From Papiliotrema nemorosa (Eukaryota > Basidiomycota > Tremellomycetes > Tremellales > Rhynchogastremaceae): a stretch of DNA of 64,000 bases. Made by a program: the position numbers and the translations under genes. The DNA is taken from positions 62,001-126,000 of the forward strand of contig JASKOT010000014.1 in NCBI GenBank assembly GCA_032158125.1, read 5' to 3'. Below are positions 48,855 to 61,600 of this stretch, piece by piece. The notes beneath the pieces are model-generated. The model was given only the letters and a program-made list of their open reading frames with translations. It had not been told where the DNA came from and searched no databases. The stretch's first letter is position 1, and every line of letters starts with the position of its first letter.

Positions 48855-49562
48855 GGTGACCTCCCAAGACGAAATTGAAGCTCAATTGCAGTCACACCTA
48901 AATCTGTGTCGTGTGGACTGTGGTAATAGACCCAGGTGTCCGTTCGGTGCTCAGCGGATGATGATGCCCAAATTCCATCAACCCAGCCCGGATCAAAGAT
49001 GAACAATCCTAATGCTGAACATCCTTGATGTTGAAATACCAGAAATAACGATTTGGTTGCGGAAGTGACGAGTAGGCGAGCTGTTATGGACCTATAGAAG
49101 AGGTTGAGAGATCGAGAGGGTGTGTTTTGGCGCTATTGACAAACGAGCATCCAAATTACGCGAGCTTCGTTTCCGTTCAACTCGACGACCAATGCAGACC
49201 TGATGGAACTCGAAATGAGGATAGAAGTTGACAAGTGGTGAGGTTGATAGCGAGTGGTGGTAAAGGGATGTCGGGTGCTGGGGAGGTCGATGAGTTGAGT
49301 GTGGTGGGATCAACAAATGGGTGCTTGGACCCGAACAAGCGCAATATCCAAGGGGAGAAGACGGGTGGCGGAAATTACAAGTACGTGATCGTCCAGTATA
49401 TCAGCGCAGTGCATATACATCAGGATGAGCAGAGAAGGTATGCATATTATGGGTCGTATCCTGGCTGTCCGTGTTATATCCCAAAAGTAGACCTAGCTAC
49501 ATGTACTAAGACCGTGGCCGCGGCGCAAAAGTCACACCGAGACAGCTTGGCTATTCTATCCT
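48855..49562. other. Intergenic region between the MIT gene and ERG5
   Basis: Promoter of the MIT-domain gene and 3' flank of ERG5. A 119-codon plus-strand frame at 49235-49594 runs into ERG5 antisense and has no features. Confidence 0.4.
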
Positions 49563-51353
49563 CTACGAAGGAGGAGCTCGGGGAGAAAACTTGAGGATCA
49601 GGTCGTCCTTGGGGAAGATACTGTCACGTCAGTGACCAATTGCTGTAGATAAAGGGAGGAGGCAACTCACGCAGCAATGACCTGAATCTCGTCACTGAGC
49701 GGGGTTCGCTCGTGCTTCCAATCCATCAACACACTCGCCGTACCCAAAGTAGCAGTCAAGTGCATCGAGGCGTATTGACCACCGATACACTTGTGCGGTC
49801 CACTTCCAAACACAATGTAGTTTTGGGGTTTGCTCTCCGCCAAAGGCTCTGAACCATCCTCGTTTGGCAACCATCGTTCAGGCTTGAACGAATCGGGTTC
49901 GGGGTAAACCTCCTCGTCGTGCAGCGAGTTCCAGAATGCCGGGATGATCATGGAGCCCTTGGGAACGGTGTAGTCGGAAGTGATGGGGAATGGCTTGGTA
50001 GTAAGGTATGGTACCTGCACGATCAGCATCATTCTCAAGAAAGGCCAAGGGATTCACCATGATGACCGAAGGCATGATTCGCATGACTTCCTTGATAGTA
50101 GCCCGGGTGTAAACCATGTCATCCAAAAGATCCAATGTGAGAGGAGCATCAAGGTCGTTTCCTCGGACTCGGTACTGTTCTTCCCTGATCTTGGCCAAAA
50201 CTTCCGGGTGATCGGCGGTCAACTGGAAAGCGTAAACGATGGCGCTCGACATGGCATCCTGAGCAGCGAAGAGGAACGACAAGATGACCAATCCAATCTC
50301 CTTGTCCGGGAACTCTCGAGCGAGCAATTTGGCATCATCACCACCGCCGTTTTGGACTCCAGTTCGAGAGTTGATCATGGCTCGAGTCCACTCGTCCAAC
50401 AAACACAGAGGCTCCTCGGTGGGGTCCTCCATCCTCTTCTTGGAAGCGGCAGAAGCAGCCATCAAGTATTTCATGACGAGTTTTCGAGCCTTGATGGCGT
50501 TGTAAATCTTGGTTCCAGGGATGGCCAAGGGGAAGTTGACGAGTTCCAGAGCCAAAGTGATCAACCAGTACTTTTCATTGATCTCTTGTTTCTGCTCAGC
50601 AGTAACGTATGGGCCGACAAAGACGGAGAGGGAAGTCTCCATGTTGAGATCTCGCATGAGTCGCATGTAAGGCTTGGCCGGCGCGGGGTCGTTCATCCAC
50701 TTTTGGAAAAAGTCACGGTAGATTCGTTCTTGGATAGGCAGGTAGGCGGACAAGGCTTTCCTGGTGAACAAGACGTTGAGCGACTTTCGATAATCGACGT
50801 GAGCTTTACCGTGCAAGAAGACCCAGTTTTCCGGGAGGAGGACCTTCTTTGCCGCGTGAACGAGACAAGGCTCGGCGTGGTTGGGCGAGTTGAGGATTTT
50901 TCGCGCCATCTCGTTGGACGATCCGATGACGATGAAACTGGAATCAGACTTATTTGATCCACATAGCGAAGGACATTGACTCACATGTTGAACACGGATA
51001 CAGCAGAGAGAGCTCCAGAGTACCATTGTTTCTTGTATCCTTCAATGGTGGGGTTCAAACTATCGGCGAATTTTCCAATAATGGGGATCGTCCATTTTGC
51101 TCCTGGCAAGTGTTGCTTCTTTGCTCGGTAGACAGCCTGTTCGAGAATGAGGAGGGAGATGATGATGGTGAGGGCTGTCGCAGTGATAGTTTTACTGAAT
51201 GAAATCAGCAACCCGACCCAGAATGAATGAGGTGTGTACTCACGTATCAAAGCTGAATCGAGCTTTGCTCAGTCCTTCCAAACCCCATGCTTTGACGGTC
51301 TGGAAGTCGACCGATGTCGGTCGGAGAATGGTGTGGGAGGCGAAAGCGTTCAT
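49563..51353 (-). CDS. ERG5: Cytochrome P450 61, sterol C-22 desaturase
   Basis: ER-bound P450 that introduces the C22-23 double bond late in ergosterol synthesis. It starts MNAFASHTILRPTSVDFQTV, with an N-terminal anchor TATALTIIISLLILEQAVY. Family-typical blocks are ENWVFLHGKAHVDYRKSLN, LFTRKALSAYLP, SFLFAAQDAMSSA (I helix), TIKEVMRI (ExxR), PYLTTKPFPITSDYTVPKGS and FGSGPHKCIGG (haem Cys). The last exon reads IFPKDDLILKFSPRAPS. About 520 residues. These blocks fit CYP61 better than CYP51. I chose 51353 as the start. The upstream ATG at 51455 lies inside a leader intron (51468-51413) bounded by GTGAGT and GCTGACTTTCTCAAAG. A long antisense frame over it is a shadow. Confidence 0.9.
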
Positions 51354-52679
51354 AGTGGGCGTATTAGACGTGAAAGTGATAAGAGCGAATGGGAATCGAG
51401 GGGTTACGAGGTCTTTGAGAAAGTCAGCCACCTCATGCTGCTCATAGTTGCTCATGCGTGTAACTCACCAAAGCTTCCACGAGAGATGCTCTGCAGTCTT
51501 TATGCTCAGGAAAAGTCAGAAGGCAATATAGCCGAATCGATAGCGGGTGACTATCGCGTGTTTTGGTAGCTGAGGATAACAGACGCGATCGTTGATTTCT
51601 AAACGACCTAAATCGAGCTTGAGCTGCTTATCCTTCGTGTATGCGGTCCCGACGTGTACGGGCGAGTATGGAAGGAACGATGAGAAATCCCAACGATCGT
51701 AGTGGTCAAGCACCTCACGGGAGTATAGCTTGGTGACAAGGATGAGAAGGAGGGGGTTCGGGCTGCGTCTGGGTGGTACGATGATTTTTTTGGGTGTGGG
51801 TTTTAATCTTCCCCGCCCGGGAAATCCGCGCGACTGCTGGCTTACCCTCGGCCGCCGCGCCTCAGGGTGGGTGTTTTGTTTACTTCTCTCTTGGTCGGTC
51901 TTGGCCGTTGGGTTGGGCGATGTGTACTGCGTCCATGCATGGGTCACCCGTGTCCTAGGCTGGCATGTCCAGGCTATGCCAGATGAGACTGGAGCGGGCC
52001 ACGTTGCGAGAGAGTCCGATCATACCATTGCTGCCGACCAAGACAAGTGAAACGACTGGGAGGACCATCATACACAGAGTGCCGGCATGCCGAACATCAA
52101 GCATGAACATTGACACTGAGCAATTAAGAGCTCTGGATTGTACCAACGACCAAGATTCAGTAGTCTTCCAAGTTATACCACCTGCAGCCTGAACACGATT
52201 CGACTAAATGCATAGAGAGGATGGTCCACCTGTCAAGATACAAACAAGAATCAGAGTTACCGGAAAGGTCCCATGCCGAAGAGTCGTTGACCAGTAACGC
52301 TATGACGATAATTCGGTTTCACCCCTTCTCTCCCCAAATCCTCCAGGAACATCCTTTGCTCCTTCCAAGTCTTGCTCCGCCGTGTGTGAGGAGGCAAGGG
52401 CCTCTTTCTCAATGGCCTGATTACTGGAATATGACCCAATGTACCCAATGTAGCAGGATGTAGGTCCCAGTAACCCTCCGATTAGGACGGGGGAGGAGAG
52501 AGGAAAGCAGATACAACCAGCGAGGGATCCACCCTTTGATGGATGTCAAGTTGTGATGTCATGCCACCACCCCTTGAAGCAGTATCACCCACTGCGACCA
52601 TGGTCTACACTCGACTTTTGACCTGACCTCTCCACCGCCTCCCTTCTCATCACTCTGTCCACTTGTCAATACCACCAGT
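51354..52679. other. Divergent promoter region of ERG5 and the type I membrane gene
   Basis: About 1.3 kb. It holds the ERG5 leader intron (51413-51468) and upstream leader. Open frames here are short and featureless. I searched by eye for a sterol-response-like ATCACNCCAC box and saw none convincing. Confidence 0.4.
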
Positions 52680-54477
52680 ATGATCCTCTGGGCGTCTGGT
52701 CTCGCAACTACCCTTCTCAGCCTATCCTTGGTCGATGCGTTCTCCTTCAATACCTCGACTCCAACGCAATGCGGTCAGATCACTATCCAATGGTAGAGTC
52801 ATCCCGAGTGATTTTGGTCAAACTGACACTCTGCAGGGACGGGGGACAAGAGCCGTTTCGATTCATCTTGATCCCCGTAGGTCCCAATAACACTACAGCC
52901 TGCACCTCTCTATCGGACCACTGACTATTAGACGGAAGAAATACCCAATGGAAAAATCCTCAACGTGTCGATACCTACGGGGCTGTCCCAGCCATATTCG
53001 TACACCTTTGATCTGCAAGAACCTGCCGGTCTGCAGTTTCTCGCGTCAATGTACGATTCCCAAGGCTTCGGTACGGGCGGAACCACACCTGTTCTCAGTG
53101 AGCTTGCACTACGGCCTGCTTGACGATTTCTAACGAGAAGCCGTCGGATCATCGGATAACAACACTTGTCTCGACTCGTAAGTGACGTGAAGGCCATGCT
53201 GATACCGCAGAAACCTTCTATACGACTTTACATTCTCCCTCTCGCCTCAGACATCCCCTGCGCAATGTTCTTCACAGACCATCACCTGGCCAGGGAATGT
53301 CTCCCGTCCTATACACCTTTACGGTCTCATCCCGGGCGGTACAGCTTTCGAAGTACCTATCCCACAGGACGCCACAACGTACGATTGGCAGGTGAATATA
53401 GACGATGGAACTCAGTACCTTCTCGCTATGGCAGACTCGGGACAATATGTAACGGGTGGCTCATCACCTATGATCACCGTTGCAAGCGGATCCGATAACT
53501 GTATGAACTCGACTAGTCCGAGATCTGGTGGGACGTCAGGTCAAGGCTCGACTACCTCTTCGAGCTCTTCACCCGAGTCTAGCGTTACGGGAGTGGGAGG
53601 TTCATCATCAGGTGGAGACAACGCTGGCAGTGATCCACAACAGGGAAACGGCGGGTCCTCGTCCAAGACTGGGGCCATCGTTGGTGGTGGGTCCACTCCC
53701 TCATTTCTCCTTCCCGAATGACAGGCAGGTACTGTCGGAGGTGTGGCATTCATCGTCCTCCTCGCGTTGCTACTCTTCTGTTGCCTAAGACGACGAGCTA
53801 GACCTAGAAGAGATTCGTCAGATCCAATCATCCGCTCGTACGGCGTCAACGGCGAGCCCAAAACGGAGAAGCGCCGAACTGGACCTCTCGACTTGTTTGC
53901 CGGAAGGGGCAGGACGCTCTCTGACGATAGCCAGGTGGAGTCCGGTCCAGCGGCTGGAGCAGAGTATACACCGAGTCCATTCCGATATCCCGAACCTACC
54001 GAAGCTGCAGCGATGGCGGGTGCGGGCACTGCAGCAGGCTCTGTGCGACCCTCAAATGACACCGAAAAGCTCAACTCGCCGAGGACCCCTGTCTTTGCGG
54101 CGGCATCAACTGACCGACCGAGCTTCGAGTCGAACATCACATCTAACTCGAACCCGCCAGAAGGAACCGGTAGATCCGGTCTTACAGGTGCAGGTGCAGC
54201 GGGTCATCCACCATCGGCCTGGTCAGAGGTAGGGGGAACGGACGTTGCCACTGTTGGGCATGACGTCAAGCCGGCACAAGGGTCTCCAGCCATGGGAGGA
54301 AGGCCATTACCTACCGCTCCACAACAGCCTTCGACGAGGTTTGTGCAGCATGAAGACTCTGGAGAGATTGTGTAAGCTGTCGGAAATGTTTGAGTGAAAT
54401 TCAGCTGACGCAAAAGTGATCTCCCACCTCGATATGATCAGCTGAGAGCTCGGAACCCGGACCCAGCTACCAGCTAG
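52680..54477 (+). CDS. Type I membrane protein with two ectodomain repeats and a C-terminal PPxY
   Basis: Function unknown. The signal peptide is MILWASGLATTLLSLSLVDA. The ectodomain has two tandem related units: CGQITIQWDGGQEPFRFILI to DNNTCLDS, and CSSQTITWPGNVSRPIHLYG to DNCMNS. They share C-x3-T-I-x-W, IP.G, a DSxG.G.TGG.xP stretch and a closing Cys. A Ser/Gly-rich stalk leads to one membrane helix (GGVAFIVLLALLLFCC), then RRRARPRR and a disordered cytosolic tail. The last exon, after an intron at 54375-54420, ends DLPPRYDQLRARNPDPATS, with PPRY a PPxY motif. The layout resembles fungal cell-surface sensors (Mid2/Wsc-like in shape, not sequence). All introns join in phase. Confidence 0.7.
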
Positions 54478-54654
54478 GATACTTGAAGGTGGTAATCTAG
54501 GTGTGGGCCGCCAAGGACAGAGCCATGGATTCCCGTTTATTATTGTACATTGAATACATTGATACACGCGTTACGAGTATAATGAGTTGACCTGGTACAT
54601 CCCCTGTTGACTTCTGAACATCTTCTCCGACGTCTTCGCTGGACAGCGTCTCCC

Positions 54655-55997
54655 TTACATTTTCACCTCGTAGCCGATCTTCTCCTTTAAAGTCTTGACG
54701 CTGAGGTTCCACAGGTTCTCCGCAACCTGGTCGTCTTTGGCTTGATTCGACTCGGTGTCGACCTAGAATTAGCCTCTAGAATGGATCCTGAGTGTATTCT
54801 TTGACTTACCTTGCCATCAGCTTCGGTAAAGTATCTACCCTGAACTTCCTCTCGTCTAGAAACGACAGTCTCGCCCGTTCCAGCCCAAGAGGCACTCTCG
54901 GCACCTTGTTCTTTGCTCATGAATCCGATGCTGGCCGCGTACTCCAAGAGCTTCCCGAGGATACCGTAAGCCTCCGTGGCACCTTGTTGTTGCTCGGTGG
55001 CTACTGCTCCAGGGTGTACAGCGAGAGCCATGATGGGATTACCAGAGTTGAGAGATGGGAGGTGCTTCTTGGCCAATTCTCGTATAAAGTAAATGCTGTT
55101 CATGAGCTCACCATCCCGTTTGACGAGGATTGAAGGGGGTAACAACTCACTCGAGAAGTTTGGATCTTCCGTACAGCTTTGTCTCGTCGATATCCTGAGA
55201 CAACTCCTCGAGATTCTCACACTTGACATCGCTGGGAGCAGCGCGGTGAAGCTCACTACTTTCAGAAACGATCCTTGTGCTAAATTTCTCCAACTCTGAG
55301 CCATTCGCTTTAGACTTGGAAGTCTCAATCATCTTGGGGAGCAAACCGTCCACGAGCAGGAATTGCGAGAGGACGTTGACGGCATAATGGTTTGGCAGAC
55401 CGTCTTTTGTCAAACCGAATGGTGCGACTCCAATACCCGCGATCAAGAAGAGGAGATCGATTCGAGGGAGAGAGGACAGAGTGGACTGGACTAGGTCTCG
55501 GAGAGACGCAAGCGATCCAAGGTCGACAGTGTGATAGTGGAGTTTACCCTTTGCGGCGGGATGGTCAGAGATGACATGGTCGATGGCCTCTTTGGCGTGT
55601 TGTTCAGTTGCACCGAGGATGTGCACTATGCGTAAGATATCCCGCTTTGCATAAGTGCTTTACTCACCTTCAGCGCCCTTCTTTGCCAATGCAGCAACGA
55701 GACCCTCTCCGATACCTCGAGTGCCCCCGGTCACTGAGCTCAGCGGATAGTCCAGACAGGTGTCAACTCACCGATAGCGGTTTTACCACTGAGATCGGGT
55801 ATATCTTCAAGCTTGTATCGGTTGGAGAAGAGTCCAGTAGGAGCAGGAGGAGCCATATTGCGTATCGAACTAGACACAAAGGTTCTGCAGGGCGTAGTGA
55901 TACAAGGTGCGAGTCTGAGTGAACGGATGGAAGTTCGATGCAGTGGGGAGAATGAAGTTCTAATCAAGAGGGATGATCTTGGCAAGGTGAATGACAT
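54655..55997 (-). CDS. Short-chain dehydrogenase/reductase with mitochondrial presequence
   Basis: NAD(P)-dependent SDR, of the retinol-dehydrogenase/WWOX-like branch by its pattern; substrate unknown. It starts MSFTLPRSSLLIRTSFSPLH, with Arg/Ser-rich, acid-free residues up to about 47, a good mitochondrial targeting peptide. A second in-frame ATG at 55856 (MAPPAPTGLF) would give a cytosolic form. The cofactor motif VTGGTRGIGEGL forms after splicing. Later motifs are IDLLFLIAGIGVAPF, HYAVNVLSQFLLVDGLLP, the catalytic Ser region RIVSESSELHR, and YGRSK (YxxxK). LAVHPGAVATEQQQG fits the region after the active site. The last exon reads AENLWNLSVKTLKEKIGYEV and stops at 54655. Confidence 0.82.
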
Positions 55998-56486
55998 TAG
56001 ACGGGGTGGTCAGAGTCGAGGTAGGTTGCTTTGCATGAGCATGAGGTCGAGTATTAAGAATGAGCTGAGGTCAGAAGGAGGCCTATTTTGCTGGAATCGT
56101 CATCACCCTTGTCCCTGATGACTGCTCGTTGCAGATCCGCCAGGAATCGGAATCGATCGCCCCAGCCCTAAGGGGCATGAAACACATGACGCAGTAAAAG
56201 CGTGCGTTTCAGAATGGGTATGATCCGGTCATCTCCGCCTGTGCGCTGTGTCGGATCCGGATGTTAGCATTGCTCGGCGATATAATCAAGTGTGGCACTG
56301 TGCGGACGTGTCTTGGGAGCGATTCAAGTCTCACCGTTGAAGCTTTATACTCGACTGAACACCTCTTCATATACACTCAACAATACAGCTGCGTCTAACA
56401 CTCATTACCCTCCTCGATCCCACTCCCTGCACAATCGCCACTACATTGTCCTTCCCGAAAATCATTGCGTCTAGTTGCCCTTCGCC
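55998..56486. other. Divergent promoter between the SDR and CK2 genes
   Basis: About 490 bp with no gene. A CT-rich leader precedes the ATG at 56487. Confidence 0.45.
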
Positions 56487-57897
<1,411 letters not shown>

Positions 57898-58699
57898 AGG
57901 CGAGCAGGATCGTCTTTGACCGAGATAGGACACTACAGGACCGAACACGAGACGAAGAAATCTCGGCGTTCGACGTGAGAGGGGCAATGACATGGATGCG
58001 ATGACTTGAGTTGGATCATTCGGCGGTGCAGGACAGAGAGACTTAGATTGAGCAGGGCACACACTACTCTGCCTGGGATTTTGCGGATGACACATGTACA
58101 TTAGACGCATTAGTTCTGTTCCTTGGGCAAACGCTTTGAATAGTGGAGAATACCTCGTAGCGATGTCAGCTGGATTTTTGGGTAAACCGACTTGTCAGGG
58201 TGCATTACGAGATAGTGGCCCGTTCCGACCACACGAAGAATAGGAGCGAGTAGGAGGCTGTCAGCGAGTTAGTTCTGGCACCCGAGTTGGGCTCAGGCTT
58301 CGAAGGCAAGGAGAATCATCTGCCTTTCACAGTGGAGTGCAAGGTCAGGCATGTATGCATCTGACTGAGAAGGGGTGCCGCTATCTGTTGTTGTTGTCCA
58401 TGTCCATCGATTGCGGTATCTAGGCGCTCTCACGTAATGACCGACCCGGTTTCAGCGCGACAGGAAATGTTGCACTGCCCAACTTCAACCACCCCATTCC
58501 TTTCCGCATTTACTCGTTCATCGACTTCGGCTGACGAGTTCACCCTTGGATAGCTTCGCGCGAGCATCCAAGCTATACCCCCCGAACTAGTCACTCCCCA
58601 GTCCTGCTTTGTCTGGGGGTGTATCAACAACGATCAACCCGGAAAGCGTTCCCGCGCTTGGTTCATTGACGAACTCGAGGCAGAGGTCGTGGCTTCACC
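57898..58699. other. Intergenic region between CK2 alpha and the F-BAR fusion gene
   Basis: About 800 bp, the 3' UTR of CKA1 and the promoter of the next gene; no gene seen. Confidence 0.4.
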
Positions 58700-61600
58700 A
58701 TGGCATATGCCTATCCTTCTCTGGGATCAGGCAATCCTTCCTCGTCTTCGGTCTCACTCGCCCATTCGAGTCCTGGGAAAACGCATCATTCAGCGGGACA
58801 GAGCAGGAAGACATCGGACGACAAGTTTGATATCATCCGAGAGTTCAAGGTGGGGTCATTCTCCTGACCAAATCTCAGCTTTCTGCTCTGGTGGGAAGAA
58901 TTGGAGCTGATGATAGGTCAAAATCGAGGAAGACGAGAATTATCTGGCGTTCTTCCAAGATAGGATCAGAGTGGAAGAAGAGTATATTGCAGGATTGAGA
59001 CGTTGTTATTCGAGATCCAAAGCTGTCGATACATTGCATGATGAGTGAGTGCTGCACGAGGACAGTCGGGTTGCGTGTGCTCATACTTCAGTGCATTTAG
59101 GCGAGAAGAAAAGTCTACAACTAGGAGAGCGTGGGGTGAAGTGAGAGATTATACGAATAGGGAGATCCAAGCGAGGGAAGCTATGACTGGAGCGTTGAAA
59201 GAGGTGGTAGTGAAAGAGCTGGTCAGGCTCAAGGATGAGCAAGAGAGGATCAGACTCGGTCTCAAGGAGAACATGAAGCATGCCAATGAGGTGAGCTTTT
59301 TGCCAGACTTTACCTCGAGCCATTGAGGCAATTGCTAGGAATCTCACAAGTGAAGGAAGGAGCTCATGGTAGATGTACGATGAGCATGCAAAGGTTCAAC
59401 TCCCCCGACTAAAACGCAATTACTTTACCAAATGTCAAGCGTTGGAAGATCACAAACGACAGGAACACGCCATTGCCATGCAAGCGAAGCTCCTGGCCGA
59501 CTCGCCTACTTCACCTCAAGCCCAGCCCACAGTCCTCCGCGAACATCCCAATGCGTACACTCTTTCTGGGAAAGAGGGGTATCCCCTGTCACCGCCCACT
59601 GCCACACAGGCTCTACCCCCCGCCTCGAACCCTTCGATGCCGTTTGAGGCGACCGGTCAGGAGAAGAAACATGGGCATAGCCATAGTATCTCCCATGGGA
59701 GATTGAGAGCTGGATCAGGGAGTGGACAGGGGAGTCAACAGGCCAAAGATGTCCTGAACGATCTGGCGGCTCAAGGGAAGAAAGGCTTCAATGCCATCAT
59801 GCAGAAGCTGGGAGGGGATAAGAGTGAAAAGGATGACTCTGGGGTAGGAGGATTCGTTCCTCCGCCCAAGGAAGAACACGAGGGTGTGCAGAGAAGAGTG
59901 ACGAGCTCGAGAGGAGATCCAGCGAGGGGAATGGGGACCATGAAAGGTGTCAGGGTGAAGAGAGAAGCCGATGAGGCTGGTACGTCTAACACTCTCCATT
60001 TATACACGTGTGGCTGAGCCGATAGATAAGGCTTATCGATTGGGCGTGTTCCATCTCGAGTCACTGCGTCTGAGAAGGGACAAGCTCCAGACGTCGGCGG
60101 CAAGAGTGAGCGCCAAACAGGTCAGAGGATCACTCAGATACTGACGGCAGAACCTCGAGGCGTTCAACGACGATCTGAACAAGACATTGATCAGCACTCT
60201 CGAGGTGTATATCGATACGATGCACGGGACAGCGGCAACGACAGCCCAAGCAACCGAAGTGGCTCGTCAAGCGATACAGCAAGTGAATTTGGACAAAGAC
60301 AGTGAGCTGCCGATTCTGAAGATGGCATGCAGGAGCTGACGGGGTAGCATCGCTCTTCAGGTCTCGTCTCCGGGCTGTAGACGTCCAGAGAACACTACCC
60401 GTGCCATACCATAACTTCTATGTCAGTTTCCAGCAGGCGAAAGGTAGTTTCGCTCATTTCAAGGTCGGAGAATGTCGATCACTCATCTTCGGAGTCAGCT
60501 TGACGGATTACGACTTTGCAAGAGGAGAAGGGACGGACAAAGGTCGACCGCCTACTATTGTCGAGAAATGTATTTCTGCAATAGACGAGAAAGGTCAGCT
60601 GGCGACAATGCGGGTGAGAGAAAGCTGATTATTAGGTCTCGACGCAGAGGGAATTTACCGGATCAGCGGTAGACATGCGGGTGTACAAAAAGTCAGTCAG
60701 CTTTGACGGTTGGGATCAAACTCGGCAGCTGATGTATAGATGATTCAGGATATCGAGCTCGACGAGGAAAAGTTCAATTTTGAGGATAAAGACGACGTAT
60801 TCAGCATCTCCAACGTTCTCAAGCAATGTGAGCTGATACTGAACCCTGTGTTTGAGCTGACGTCCCAGACTTGCGAGAACTACCAGAAGCCATCTTCCCA
60901 ATGTCTCAAGCTGAGCGAGTCAAATATACCGAAAATCGAGGTGAGCTCTGATCGCACTCAAGGATAGTGGCTGATCAGTAGAAACGCACATCCACAGCAA
61001 CTTTAGTGCCCTTCGTGCTCGACTGAGAAGGATGGCTCCAATTCATCAGACCACTTTCCAGGCTATCGTGGAACACCTCAGTCGGGTTGCTGCCAATTCC
61101 TCGCAGAACAAGATGGACGCAAAGGTAGGTGTTTCGTGCAGCAGACCTGGTGTATATTGACGACCAGAACCTTGCTGTGGTATTCAGTCAGTCGTTTGAC
61201 TCTCGCAGAAGTCTGAAAGTAAAGCTGATCCCTAGACTCTGTTCTGTTCGGGCAAGAGCAGATAGGTAACGAGGCCAGTCTACTTAACATGGGTGTCGAA
61301 AAGGCAAGTCTTGATGCGATGTTTCATGTAACTGTGGCTGATCATGCAGGATACGTTGCTCGAAGACCTCATATCGTACTCTGACCTCCTTTTCGGTGCT
61401 GAAGACATCCCCGCTGCCCCAGGTGTTCTTCCTCCCGGAGCTGCTCTCTCACGAAGTGGTGTCAAATCGTATCATCCAGTCGCGGACGGCCCTCATCCTG
61501 GCAGCTCGAGGACAAAGTTCAAGTTGTTAAATCCCGCAGACCAGGACGCTCTGCCTGGATCCTCCAGCTCGGCATCGTTGTCTGGTCTCGCTCAACCTGC

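Noticed and set aside
49980..50957. 325-codon plus-strand frame
   Set aside because: Exact antisense of ERG5 exons whose P450 motifs are clear; a shadow of biased codon use.
53541..54140. 199-codon minus-strand frame
   Set aside because: Antisense of the type I membrane protein, no motif.
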